Shown: positions 34,121-42,723 of the stretch, piece after piece | How the letters are laid out: each line of letters opens with the position of its first letter | Numbering within the stretch: the first letter of the stretch is position 1 | Program-made: the position numbers and the translations under genes | The notes under the pieces: model-generated | Databases searched by the model: none | The model's input: only the letters and a program-made list of their open reading frames with translations | What the model was told of the DNA's origin: nothing | Source of the DNA: JACCTH01 sp963761985 | Lineage (GTDB): Bacteria; Actinomycetota; Acidimicrobiia; Spongiisociales; ZC4RG35 | Direction: 5' to 3' | DNA: 64,000 nt | NCBI GenBank assembly: GCA_963761985.1 | Contig: CAVXIT010000011.1 | Coordinates: 1 to 64,000, forward strand

Positions 34121-35085
34121 ATGGAAACGCTGGCGCGAAGGCGCGGCTTGGGGCTTATGGGAGTGCTGTTGCTGGTGTCTGCACTTCTCGTCGTGATCGC
34201 GGGTCCCGCCTCGGCCGCGGGCACTTTCGTCGACGGGAACTGCAATGAGCAGAACGGCTGGGATCAGAACGTGGCGAGCGGGCCTTGGGGCACGATCACA
34301 AACAACGCGAACGGCTCGGTCTCAGCGAATCTGAATGCCGGCTACACCCTCGAACTTTGCGTTAAAGGCGGGTCGGGTTACTTCGTGTATGAAGTTTCGA
34401 GTGGCGCCTCCGGGCCGTATTGGCCGCCGGCCAACTGTGGCGAGGCTCAGAACAACCTGTGTGGCCTGTCGCATTGGGCGATTCGTGATGTGACGTTCAC
34501 GACGACAACCACAGCGCCAACGACGACAACCACAGCGCCGACTACGACGACGTTGGGTCCGACTACGACGACGTTGGGTCCGACTACGACGACGTTGGGT
34601 CCGACGACGACGACGTTGGGTCCGACGACGACGTTGGGTCCGACTACGACGACGTTGGGTCCGACTACGACGACGTTGGGTCCGACTACGACGGCTGCTC
34701 CGACGACGACGTTGGGTCCGACGACGACGGCTGCTCCGACGACGACGTTGGGTCCGACGACGACGGCGGCACTCCGACCACCGGCGGCACTCCGACCACC
34801 GGCGGCACTCCTACGACCGGCGGCACTCCGACCACCGGCGGCACCGCTGTCACTACAGGGGGCTCGCCATCTACAGCCAGCACGACCCCCGACACCGCGG
34901 TAGTGAGTGGGATCCAGGTGACAGCGCCGGCTTTAGCTCAGGTCACCCAAGCGACGTTGCCGTTCACAGGTTGGCCAACAACCTCGGCGGCGGCAGTGGC
35001 CGCCGCAGTCGCTGCCCTGGGCGTCTTGCTGCTGGCCGCCACCCGGAGGACCGAGGAGAAGGATTCGGCTAGGTCCTGGAACTAA
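34121..35085 (+). pseudogene. LPFTG cell-wall surface protein 1, frameshift in stalk
   Basis: The first frame gives a signal peptide (METLARRRGLGLMGVLLLVS, cleavage after GPASA), a roughly 95-residue globular domain with four Cys and aromatic residues, and a Thr-rich stalk (units TTTTLGP and TTTAAP). After about 34768 the reading must shift one base, because the C-terminal sorting signal (LPFTG, membrane helix, RRTEEKDSARSWN) is in another frame beginning near 34770. Joined, this would be a sortase-anchored protein of about 320 residues. GGGAGGAA lies just before the ATG. Confidence 0.75.
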
Positions 35086-35107
35086 CCGTTCCGATCTAAC
35101 CGCTTGC

Positions 35108-35140
35108 AAGAAGATGGGCCCTTCGGGGCCCATCTTCTTA
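35108..35140 (+). terminator. Terminator after surface protein 1
   Basis: AAGAAGATGGGCCC pairs with GGGCCCATCTTCTT around a short loop, followed by ATTTCC. Strong intrinsic terminator 22 bases after the stop codon. Confidence 0.85.
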
Positions 35141-35266
35141 TTTCCGACGAGGGAACGTTCCAACGAGACACGTCGTTAATGCGTGCGAGGACGGAGTGGA
35201 TCCGACTACAGTCGGTGACGGGACGCCACCACGAGTGGCGTGAGGGCAAATATGGGAGGAAGTTCA

Positions 35267-35998
35267 ATGGAAACGCTGGCGCGAAGGCGCAGCTTGGGGG
35301 TCGTTGGGGTACTGCTGCTTCTGGCTTCACTGCTGACAGTGCTAGCCGGTCCGGCGTCTGCTACCGAATCGACCACTACGACTAGTACAACGAGCACATC
35401 AGATTCGACGGCGAGCACGACCACGATGCCAACGACCTCGAGCACCGACTCAACCACCACATCAACCAGTTCGACGACCACGAGTACGGCTCCGACCACG
35501 ACTACGACGCCGAGCACGACCACCTCGACGGATCTCACGACGACGTCAACGACGTCTGGATCAACGACGACGAGCACGACGGCAGCTCCGACGACAACGT
35601 TGGCGCCAACCACTACGACTGTCGGTCCAACCACGACGACGCAAGCATCGACGACAACGACCGCCGGTCAAACCACGACCACCGGTGGGGGTGGTGGTAC
35701 AACCACGACGGGTGGCGGTGGTGGCACGACTACCACAGGCGGTGGCGGAACCACCAGCACGTCGGGGGGCGCCTCAAACGGATCGACCACATCGAGTGGA
35801 CCTGACACAGTCGCGGTAGGGGGAATCCAAGTCTCGGCGCCAGTTGTCGCTCAGGTCGCCGCTTCCAGCTTGCCGTTCACCGGCTTGGCCGCAACCTCAT
35901 TCATCGCAGCCGCAGTAGTTCTGGCATCCTTGGGCGCGCTAGCGCTCGCAGCCTCTCGCAAAATTGAGGAGAAGAGTCCGGCTAGGTCCTGGCACTAA
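35267..35998 (+). CDS. LPFTG cell-wall surface protein 2 (stalk only)
   Basis: Encodes 243 residues and is intact. A signal peptide (METLARRRSLGVVGVLLLLA, cleavage after GPASA) leads straight into about 150 residues of Thr/Ser/Gly stalk with no globular domain, then GIQVSAPVVAQV, LPFTG, a membrane helix and KIEEKSPARSWH. Such a protein would be linked to peptidoglycan by a sortase and probably heavily glycosylated; this is inference. The start at 35267 follows GGGAGGAA. Its leader differs from those of the other three copies. Confidence 0.85.
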   Translation: METLARRRSLGVVGVLLLLASLLTVLAGPASATESTTTTSTTSTSDSTASTTTMPTTSSTDSTTTSTSSTTTSTAPTTTTTPSTTTSTDLTTTSTTSGSTTTSTTAAPTTTLAPTTTTVGPTTTTQASTTTTAGQTTTTGGGGGTTTTGGGGGTTTTGGGGTTSTSGGASNGSTTSSGPDTVAVGGIQVSAPVVAQVAASSLPFTGLAATSFIAAAVVLASLGALALAASRKIEEKSPARSWH

Positions 35999-36012
35999 CC
36001 GTTCCGCTCAAC

Positions 36013-36055
36013 AAGACCCGAAGCCGGAGACTGTTTCTGGCTTCGGGTCTTTTTT
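36013..36055 (+). terminator. Terminator after surface protein 2
   Basis: A 13-bp perfect stem (AAGACCCGAAGCC with GGCTTCGGGTCTT) and a run of seven T. Classical intrinsic terminator. Confidence 0.93.
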
Positions 36056-36145
36056 GTCTGGGTGACTAGTTACTTCAGGCCAAGGATCGTTACGCCTAGG
36101 CACCGACCTTCCAGCTGGGTACTGTGAGTGGCGGGGGCCACGAAA

Positions 36146-36258
36146 AGTGGCCGGGCGATTTGGGAGGCGTTGATCCTCATTCCGTGTTCGGGCACCTGGG
36201 ATGAGGGAAGCCAGTGGTGCGACCGGCCTGTTTCGTATGCAAGGCAAGCGAACGGGAG
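36146..36258 (+). ncRNA. Conserved structured leader RNA, copy 3
   Basis: Copy upstream of surface protein 3. The main stem is CCTCATTCC with GGGATGAGG, a C-to-T change relative to copy 1 that keeps pairing as G-T, consistent with selection for structure. The core GGGAAGCCAGTGGTGCGACC is identical in all three copies. Confidence 0.65.
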
Positions 36259-36266
36259 GAATGTAA

Positions 36267-37176
36267 ATGCAAACGCTGGCGCACAGGCGCAGCTTGGGGA
36301 TCGGAGGGGTGCTGCTGCTGCTGGCTTCACTATTCATGGTGATAGCCGGACCGGCGGGTGCTATCCCACAGAGCAATCCCAGCTTTCCAACGGTGAGCTG
36401 TGGTGGCGAATGGCACTGGCTCCATAACCAGACCTCGGCCACATCGGGGACGCTGACTGCGGTCTTCCAGAATGCTGGAACGATCGTTGTGAACAACAGC
36501 GCCTCGCCATCCGGCAACCTTCACTACTACATAAATCTGAGCTCGGGCGACACTTTGCTGTCTGCAGGCGACAATGTCGACGGCGGGATGTTGCTGTTGA
36601 GCCACTATCCAACGTGCCCAACGACTACGACCGCAGCGCCGACGACTACTACGACGGCTGCTCCGACGACTACGACCACGGTTCAGCAGTCGACTACTAC
36701 GACGGCTGCTCCGACGACTACGACGACGGCTGCAGCAGTCGACTACTACGACGGCGGCTCCGACGACTACTACGACGGCGGCTCCGACGACTACGACCAC
36801 GGTTCAGCAGTCGACTACTACGACGGCTGCTCCGACGACGACCACGACCGCTGCTCCAACCACTACAACTACTGGTCAGATCACTACAACGACAGGTCAG
36901 ATCACCACAACCACGGGCGGGACGCCGACCACGACGACTGCTGCACCGACGACCACGGCTGCTCCGACCACCACTTCAACGGTGGGCGTGGGCGTGGCCG
37001 GGATCCAGGTGTCGGCCCCGGTTGCTGCACAGGTGACGCAAGCCACCTTGCCGTTCACCGGAATTTCGACCACCTCGATGGCAGTTGTCGCAGCCGGATT
37101 GGCAGCGATGGGGTTGCTGCTGCTGGCGGTGTCACGTGGCAGTGAGGAGAAGGATCCGGCTAGATCCTGGAGTTAG
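36267..37176 (+). pseudogene. LPFTG cell-wall surface protein 3, frameshift in stalk
   Basis: Signal peptide (MQTLAHRRSLGIGGVLLLLA, cleavage after GPAGA), a roughly 90-residue domain (FPTVSCGGEWHWLHNQTSAT through LLSHYPTC), then TTTTTAAP repeats. At about 36735-36745 a deletion inside the repeats joins GCT to CAGCAGTCG out of frame, giving a DYYDGGSDD-type translation. The correct stalk and LPFTG signal ending RGSEEKDPARSWS continue in another frame to 37176. The 3' part is nearly identical to that of protein 4, so the two arose by recent duplication. Confidence 0.75.
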
Positions 37177-37200
37177 CGCTCCGATCTACCGGCTTGCAAC

Positions 37201-37230
37201 GAGAGGGCCCTCCGGGGCCCTCTCACTTAT
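37201..37230 (+). terminator. Terminator after surface protein 3
   Basis: GAGAGGGCCC-TCC-GGGGCCCTCTC followed by ACTTATT. The same hairpin follows protein 4. Confidence 0.8.
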
Positions 37231-37327
37231 TGACTTTCAAGCCGTGACTAGTCAGGGCACGCTGATATTTGTAATGCCTGGCAGGTGACTTCCAGACGAC
37301 TACCTTGAGTGGCAGACAGCCACTGTA

Positions 37328-37440
37328 AGTGGCGGGGGCGATAGGGAGGCGTTGATCCTCATTCCGTGTTCGGGCACCTGGGATGAGGGAAGCCAGTGGT
37401 GCGACCGGCCTGTTTCGTATGCAAGGCAAGCGAACGGGAG
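37328..37440 (+). ncRNA. Conserved structured leader RNA, copy 4
   Basis: Upstream of surface protein 4 and almost identical to copy 3 from the GGGAGGCGTTGATCC segment to the ribosome site. It ends in GGGAGG, which is the Shine-Dalgarno of the gene, so folding could expose or hide the ribosome site. Confidence 0.65.
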
Positions 37441-37448
37441 GCAAGTAA

Positions 37449-38345
37449 ATGGAAACGCTGGCAAGGCGGCGACTGACTGGGGTGGCAGGGGCTCTGCTTC
37501 TGATCGTTTCCCTTGTCTCGATCGTTGCACTTCCTGCATTGGCTCACACGGCTTCGGTTTCTCCGAGCTGTAACAGCCTGACGGTAAACCTGACGTACTA
37601 CAACGGCAGGTACGACAACAGTCTCGTCGTGACGATTGACGGAGTGGTGGTCGAAAATCTCTCCGACTTCGGCACGGGTCATTCCGAGGTTTATCCCTGG
37701 AGCTCAAGCGCCAACCACACCTATTCGGTGGTGGTGACCGCTTGGGACGACCCGACTGGTTCGAAGGGTTGGTCGAAGTCATGGAATGGTTCTTGGCAGG
37801 CCTGCAACCCGCCAACAACTACCCGACACACGGCGCCGACGACTACCACGACGGCGGCTCCGACTACTACGACCACGGTTGAGCAGTCGACGACGACGAC
37901 GGCGGCGCCGACGACTACTACGACGGCGGCTCCGACGACTACGACCACGGTTCAGCAGTCGACTACTACGACGGCTGCGCCGAACTACGACCACGGTTCA
38001 GCATCGACGACCACGACCGCTGCTCCAACCACTACAACTACTGGTCAGATCACTACAACGACAGGTCAGATCACCACAACCACGGGCGGGACGCCGACCA
38101 CGACGACTGCTGCACCGACGACCACGGCTGCTCCGACCACCACTTCAACGGTGGGTGTGGGCGTGGCCGGGATCCAGGTGTCGGCTCCGGTTGCTGCACA
38201 GGTGACGCAGGCCACCTTGCCGTTCACCGGAATTTCGACCACTTCGATGGCAGTTGTCGCAGCCGGATTGGCAGCGATGGGGTTGCTGCTGCTGGCGGTG
38301 TCACGTCGCAGTGAGGAGAAGGATCCGGCTAGATCCTGGAGTTAG
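37449..38345 (+). CDS. LPFTG cell-wall surface protein 4
   Basis: Encodes 298 residues, intact. Signal peptide (residues 1-32, cleavage after LPALA), a beta-rich domain (residues 33-117, SCNSLTVNLTYYNGRYDNSL, HTYSVVVTAWDD), a Thr-rich stalk, and the sorting signal LPFTG with membrane helix and RRSEEKDPARSWS. Within the stalk, APNYDHGSAS is a short out-of-frame patch of the usual repeat, showing two compensating indels. It should be anchored by a sortase encoded elsewhere. Confidence 0.87.
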   Translation: METLARRRLTGVAGALLLIVSLVSIVALPALAHTASVSPSCNSLTVNLTYYNGRYDNSLVVTIDGVVVENLSDFGTGHSEVYPWSSSANHTYSVVVTAWDDPTGSKGWSKSWNGSWQACNPPTTTRHTAPTTTTTAAPTTTTTVEQSTTTTAAPTTTTTAAPTTTTTVQQSTTTTAAPNYDHGSASTTTTAAPTTTTTGQITTTTGQITTTTGGTPTTTTAAPTTTAAPTTTSTVGVGVAGIQVSAPVAAQVTQATLPFTGISTTSMAVVAAGLAAMGLLLLAVSRRSEEKDPARSWS

Positions 38346-38369
38346 CGCTCCGATCTACCGGCTTGCAAC

Positions 38370-38399
38370 GAGAGGGCCCTCCGGGGCCCTCTCACTTTT
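38370..38399 (+). terminator. Terminator after surface protein 4
   Basis: GAGAGGGCCC-TCC-GGGGCCCTCTC followed by ACTTTT, identical in sequence to the hairpin at 37201. Confidence 0.87.
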
Positions 38400-38441
38400 G
38401 GTCATACTTCCTTTTGGCAATAATCCGGGGACTTGGCGAGC

Positions 38442-39755
38442 ATGAACTATCTGGAGGCGGTCGGCTATCTAGACGCGCACATTGGTCAGGGAATGAAGCC
38501 CGGCCTCGAACGAATCCAAGGACTGCTCGATCTGATGGGCAACCCGGAAACGGGATACCCGATCATCCACATTGCGGGCACCAATGGCAAAACGTCTACG
38601 GCCCGAATCCTCACGATGATCCTGGCCGCCCAGGACCTCACCGCGGGATACTTCACCTCTCCCCATCTTGAGCGCGTCGAGGAACGGATTGGAGTGGGTG
38701 GGCGACATGCCACCCAGGCGCAGTTTGCGCAAGCGGTGAGCGACGTCGCTTCGTTTGCTGACATTTTCGAAGGTCGTGGCAGTGACAAACTCACTTACTT
38801 CGAGTTAACCGCGGCGATGGCTTTCGCCTGGTTCGCCGAGATTGCGGCAAATGTGGCTGTGGTTGAAGTGGGTTTGGGCGGAAGGCTCGATGCCACCAAC
38901 GTGGTGCAGAGCGACGTTGCGGTGGTGACATCTATCGGCTTGGACCACATGGAGTTCCTCGGCGACACCATCGAGCAGATCACCGCGGAGAAGCTGGGAA
39001 TCGTGAAAGAAGGAACCAAGCTGGTCACCGGCCCCCTCCCTGCTGAGTCGCAAAGCGTTGTGGACGGAGTGGTCGCCGATCGAAACGTGCGCCACCTTGC
39101 CTATCAGCGTGACTTCCACCTCGAAGCCGCGACTCCGGCGGTCGGTGGCTGGCTTTGTTCGATCGCCGGGATCGAGGCCGAGTACGACGACATTTTTCTC
39201 CCTCTTCTTGGTCGGCATCAGACGGTCAATCTGGCCGTCGCAATCGCGGCCGCAGAAACCCTTCTCGGCAAGCCCTTGGACGAAGAGTCTCTGAGAACGA
39301 ATGTCGCCGCGGTGAGATCACCCGGGCGCTTGGAGCCGATCGGTTCCCAGCCACTTGTCGTTATCGATGGTGCCCACAATCCGCAGGGATTCGAAGCACT
39401 GGCGCGCGCCTTGAGCGAGTCGTTCGACTCGAGGCGTTGGGTGTTGCTGATCGGAGCCATGAAAGACAAAGATGTGGGGGCGATGCTCAGCCATCTACAG
39501 GGCAAAGTTGTGGCGGCGGTCACCACCAGCACCGGCGCCGAGAGGGCGCTCTCGGCAGACGCGCTGAAGGACGAGGTCGCCAAAGTTCTGTCGATCGATG
39601 TGCGCGCCGAGGACGATCCGGCCGCCGCCCTCGAGCTCGCCCGAGAGACAGCGGGACGGAACGGGGGAGTGATTGTCGCCGGCTCGCTCTATCTCGTGGG
39701 AGCGATTCGCAGTCTGGTCACCAGTGGCTCGCAGCCGCAGCCCAACGAGCGGTAG
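38442..39755 (+). CDS. folC: Bifunctional folylpolyglutamate/dihydrofolate synthase
   Basis: Encodes 437 residues of the Mur-ligase-like family. The P-loop HIAGTNGKTSTARILTMIL lies near residue 48, FTSPHLERVEERI and ALGGRLDATN-type motif (VGLGGRLDATNVV) follow, and IDGAHNPQGFEAL marks the C-terminal ligase domain. It adds glutamate to folates and may also make dihydrofolate. The ATG at 38442 has only weak upstream pairing. It starts the folC-ndk-mre block. Confidence 0.95.
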   Translation: MNYLEAVGYLDAHIGQGMKPGLERIQGLLDLMGNPETGYPIIHIAGTNGKTSTARILTMILAAQDLTAGYFTSPHLERVEERIGVGGRHATQAQFAQAVSDVASFADIFEGRGSDKLTYFELTAAMAFAWFAEIAANVAVVEVGLGGRLDATNVVQSDVAVVTSIGLDHMEFLGDTIEQITAEKLGIVKEGTKLVTGPLPAESQSVVDGVVADRNVRHLAYQRDFHLEAATPAVGGWLCSIAGIEAEYDDIFLPLLGRHQTVNLAVAIAAAETLLGKPLDEESLRTNVAAVRSPGRLEPIGSQPLVVIDGAHNPQGFEALARALSESFDSRRWVLLIGAMKDKDVGAMLSHLQGKVVAAVTTSTGAERALSADALKDEVAKVLSIDVRAEDDPAAALELARETAGRNGGVIVAGSLYLVGAIRSLVTSGSQPQPNER

Positions 39756-39765
39756 CGTCGAGGCC

Positions 39766-40173
39766 ATGGAGCGAACATTCATCATGGTCAAGCCCGATGG
39801 GGTGGAACGAGGTCTGGTTGGCGATGTCATTGCTCGCCTCGAGCGCAAGGGTTTGCGGCTCAAGCAAATTCGGATGTTGACCATCGATGAAGCTCTCGCA
39901 CGCCGCCACTACGCCGAGCATGTAGACAAAGGGTTCTTCCAGGAACTGCTCGGTTTCATTCTCAGCGGGCCCGTGGTGGCCATGGAGTGGGTGGGGGAGG
40001 AGGCGGTTTCAGTGGCGCGCACCTTGATGGGTGCGACCGACCCCAAGAAGGCTGGGCCTGGGACCATCCGAGGCGACCTCGGCTTAGCCGTAACGCAGAA
40101 CATCGTCCACGGCTCCGACAGCCCCGAATCCGCCGAACGGGAGCTCGGCATCTTCTTTCCGAGTGAGCCCTGA
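39766..40173 (+). CDS. ndk: Nucleoside diphosphate kinase
   Basis: Encodes 135 residues, the usual size. MVKPDGVERGLVGDVI opens the fold and the phospho-accepting His is in QNIVHGSDSPESAERE. It balances nucleoside triphosphate pools. It starts 10 bases after folC with GAGG before the ATG. Confidence 0.97.
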   Translation: MERTFIMVKPDGVERGLVGDVIARLERKGLRLKQIRMLTIDEALARRHYAEHVDKGFFQELLGFILSGPVVAMEWVGEEAVSVARTLMGATDPKKAGPGTIRGDLGLAVTQNIVHGSDSPESAERELGIFFPSEP

Positions 40174-40176
40174 TCT

Positions 40177-40190
40177 CTGACCCCTGACCC
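40177..40190 (+). repeat. CTGACCC heptamer repeat
   Basis: Two tandem CTGACCC units followed by a partial CTAGG right after ndk. It is related in sequence and 7-bp period to the longer array at 48811-48870. Confidence 0.55.
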
Positions 40191-40266
40191 CTAGGTCCCC
40201 CTCTGGCGGAGGGCCGGACGCAGCCCTACACTTCAAAGGTCCTTTTCGCGGCTCTTGGATTCTGCT

Positions 40267-41289
40267 ATGGCCGAAAATCTTTTCTCGTTCGCTGGCCAGG
40301 ACATGGCCATCGACCTCGGAACAGCCAACACGCTGGTGTTTGTGCGCGGCCAGGGCATCGTCCTCAATGAGCCATCGGTGGTTGCAATCAACGTGCAGAA
40401 CGGGCGGGCCCTGGCTGTGGGCATGGAAGCCAAGCGCATGATCGGACGCACTCCGGCCTACATCCGCGCCATCAGGCCGCTGCGAGACGGTGTGATCGCG
40501 GATTTCGATATCACCGAGAAGATGCTCCGCTACTTCATCCAGAAAGTGCATCGTCGCCGTTGGGCTCGCCCCCGCATCGTTGTTGCGGTCCCCTCGGGCA
40601 TCACTCCGGTGGAAAGACGGGCGGTCGAGGAAGCCGCCTACCACGCCGGGGCGCGCAAGGCCTACACGATCGAGGAGCCGATGGCGGCCGCCATCGGATG
40701 TGGACTACCAATAGGCGAGCCGTCGGGCTCGATGGTCGTCGACATGGGCGGCGGCACTACTGAAGTCGCGGTGATCTCGCTCGGTGGAATCGTCGTTAGT
40801 CGTTCGATCCGCACAGGAGGCGACGAGCTCGATGAGGCGGTCATCGAATGGGTCAAGAAGGAATACAACGTTCTTCTCGGTGAGCGAACCGCCGAACAAG
40901 TGAAGATGGCAATCGGATCCGCCTGGCCATACGCGGACGAGCCGTCCGCCGAGGTGCGCGGGCGCGACCTCGTCTCCGGTCTTCCGAAGACCATCCTGCT
41001 GTCGAGCTCAGAGATCCGTGAGGCCATTGACGAGCCAACGCAAGCGATCGTCGATGCTGTGAAGTTCACTTTGGACAAGACGCCGCCAGAATTGGCTGCC
41101 GACATCATGTTGCGCGGGATCGTTCTTACCGGCGGGGGAGCACTGCTGGTCGGGCTCGATGAGCGGCTGGCCCACGAGACGGGGATGCCGATCGTGACCG
41201 CGAGGCGACCGTTGCAATCGGTTGCCCATGGCTCCGGCAAGTGCCTCGAAGAGTTCGAGACTCTGCTCTCCTCGTCGGCCCGCCCTTAA
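40267..41289 (+). CDS. mreB: Rod-shape-determining protein MreB
   Basis: Encodes 340 residues of the actin-like fold: phosphate-1 loop AIDLGTANTLVFV, phosphate-2 loop VVDMGGGTTEVAVISLGG, and the adenosine motif GIVLTGGGALLVGLDERL. It polymerises under the membrane to direct wall synthesis along the cell side, implying a rod-shaped cell. The ATG at 40267 is preferred over an in-frame TTG 12 bases upstream. It heads mreBCD-mrdA-rodA. Confidence 0.96.
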   Translation: MAENLFSFAGQDMAIDLGTANTLVFVRGQGIVLNEPSVVAINVQNGRALAVGMEAKRMIGRTPAYIRAIRPLRDGVIADFDITEKMLRYFIQKVHRRRWARPRIVVAVPSGITPVERRAVEEAAYHAGARKAYTIEEPMAAAIGCGLPIGEPSGSMVVDMGGGTTEVAVISLGGIVVSRSIRTGGDELDEAVIEWVKKEYNVLLGERTAEQVKMAIGSAWPYADEPSAEVRGRDLVSGLPKTILLSSSEIREAIDEPTQAIVDAVKFTLDKTPPELAADIMLRGIVLTGGGALLVGLDERLAHETGMPIVTARRPLQSVAHGSGKCLEEFETLLSSSARP

Positions 41290-41335
41290 GAATGCCTTCG
41301 AGCTCGAACCTGCCGGCACGCCCGACACGTCGCTG

Positions 41336-42229
41336 ATGGCAACTATCGATCGTGCGACGCGCGATCGAACCCTGCCAACTTTCATCACCCTGGTCGTCCT
41401 CGCGTTTCTGATGATGACCGTGGATGTGCGGGTTGCGAACCGGGGCCTGGGAGGAAACATCCGCAGTGGCGCTCTAGGACTCCTGGCGCCGCTTCAGAAC
41501 TTCGCGGCCATCGTCATCGATCCAGTAGCCGACCTCGGCGACACGCTGGCCGACCTCGCCACCCTCCGATCCGAGAACCAGGCCCTCCGCCAGGAGGTCG
41601 CCCGCTTGCAAGCCGACCTCGCCGGGAGCGCGGATACGGCGGCCCGGCTGGCGGTGCTCGAGCAGCTCTACAGCCTCGAGATTCTCGATTCGGAAACCGC
41701 GCAGGTAGCGGCCAACGTCATCGGCCGGCCAGACCCGATCGGAGCAAGCTTCATCATCGATAAGGGAAGTGACGAAGGTGTTTCACTGGGTCATCCAGTG
41801 ATCGACCCTTTCGGCTACGCCGTCGGCAAGGTCATCGAAACGGCACCGTCCCACGCGACGGTCGTCCCCATTACCCAGGACCGGGAAGCGCTGACAGTCT
41901 TGGTAAACGGGCAGGTGGGGACTTTGTCTTCTCGTTTTGGGTCCGAACTCATGGATCTGGAAGTGTTCGACGCCACTGAACCGCTGGTGGCGGGCGACCT
42001 GGTGGTGACCAGCTCGGTTTCGATCACGTTCCCCCAGGGGATCCCGGTGGGAGAGGTCACCGAGGATGCCAGGCTCGAAGGAACGTTGGTGTCGGCGTCG
42101 GTCCGCCTTTTCGCCAACCCCGATGCGCTGCGGGTGGTTGTGGTCGTCACCTGGCCGCCGGAGCCGGGAGTCGTCACCACCACTGTCCCTACGACCACTC
42201 AGCCGGTCACCACCACCACTTCGGGATGA
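41336..42229 (+). CDS. mreC: Rod-shape-determining protein MreC
   Basis: Encodes 297 residues. One membrane helix (TFITLVVLAFLMMTVDVRVA), a coiled coil (LRSENQALRQEVARLQADLA) and the two beta-barrel domains (VIGRPDPIGASFIIDKGSDE, FPQGIPVGEVTE) are in the normal order. The C-terminal Thr-rich tail (TTTVPTTTQPVTTTTSG) is lineage-specific. It links MreB to the wall synthases outside the membrane. Its stop overlaps mreD by 4 bases. Confidence 0.93.
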   Translation: MATIDRATRDRTLPTFITLVVLAFLMMTVDVRVANRGLGGNIRSGALGLLAPLQNFAAIVIDPVADLGDTLADLATLRSENQALRQEVARLQADLAGSADTAARLAVLEQLYSLEILDSETAQVAANVIGRPDPIGASFIIDKGSDEGVSLGHPVIDPFGYAVGKVIETAPSHATVVPITQDREALTVLVNGQVGTLSSRFGSELMDLEVFDATEPLVAGDLVVTSSVSITFPQGIPVGEVTEDARLEGTLVSASVRLFANPDALRVVVVVTWPPEPGVVTTTVPTTTQPVTTTTSG

Positions 42230-42723
42230 GGGAGCTCCGCCCCGGGCTCGTTGCCCTCCTTTTGGCGCTGGTCGGACTCGTGATCCAGGCCACATTGTTC
42301 CGGCGTTTCGACTGGGTGACCCCCGATCTGGTGGTGCTGGTGGTATGCCTGGCGGCGCTCACCCTGGCGTCCACGGCTGAGCTCTTGCTCGGGTTCCTGG
42401 CCGGGGCGCTGGTCGACGTCTCCCTCGCCAGCTCTGTCTTGGGGTTACGCTCGCTCACCTATACGGTGGTTGCATATCTGGCCATCCGGTCGAAAAGATC
42501 CGCAGAATCGGGCTTTCTGGCAGTCGGTGTGTGGGTAGGAGTTTTGACGTTGATCTCAGTGGTGGTGCTATTGGTGGTGGGGATCACATTCGGTCAATCA
42601 GATGAGCTCGGCACGCAAGTGACGCGCCGGCTGCTGCAGGTTCCCCTTTCCAACCTCGTTTTTGGCGCCCTCCTCGCCGTCCCGGTCACCCGGTTGCTGC
42701 AAAAAAGCCGGGGGAGCCTGTGA
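42226..42723 (+). CDS. mreD: Rod-shape-determining protein MreD
   Basis: Encodes 165 residues with five hydrophobic segments and the family pattern TPDLVVLVVCLAALTLAS...GFLAGALVDV. It is the membrane component of the MreBCD complex. Its start overlaps mreC by 4 bases (ATGA), and the PBP2 gene begins inside its last codons. Confidence 0.9.
   Translation: MRELRPGLVALLLALVGLVIQATLFRRFDWVTPDLVVLVVCLAALTLASTAELLLGFLAGALVDVSLASSVLGLRSLTYTVVAYLAIRSKRSAESGFLAVGVWVGVLTLISVVVLLVVGITFGQSDELGTQVTRRLLQVPLSNLVFGALLAVPVTRLLQKSRGSL

Noticed and set aside
32644..34245. Long leftward open frame across clpX
   Set aside because: It is the antisense of the well-conserved clpX gene and shows no recognisable protein features.
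36614..37036. Arg-rich and Asp/Tyr-rich frames within the surface-protein stalks
   Set aside because: They are alternate frames of the ACN-rich Thr repeats and carry no independent start or domain.
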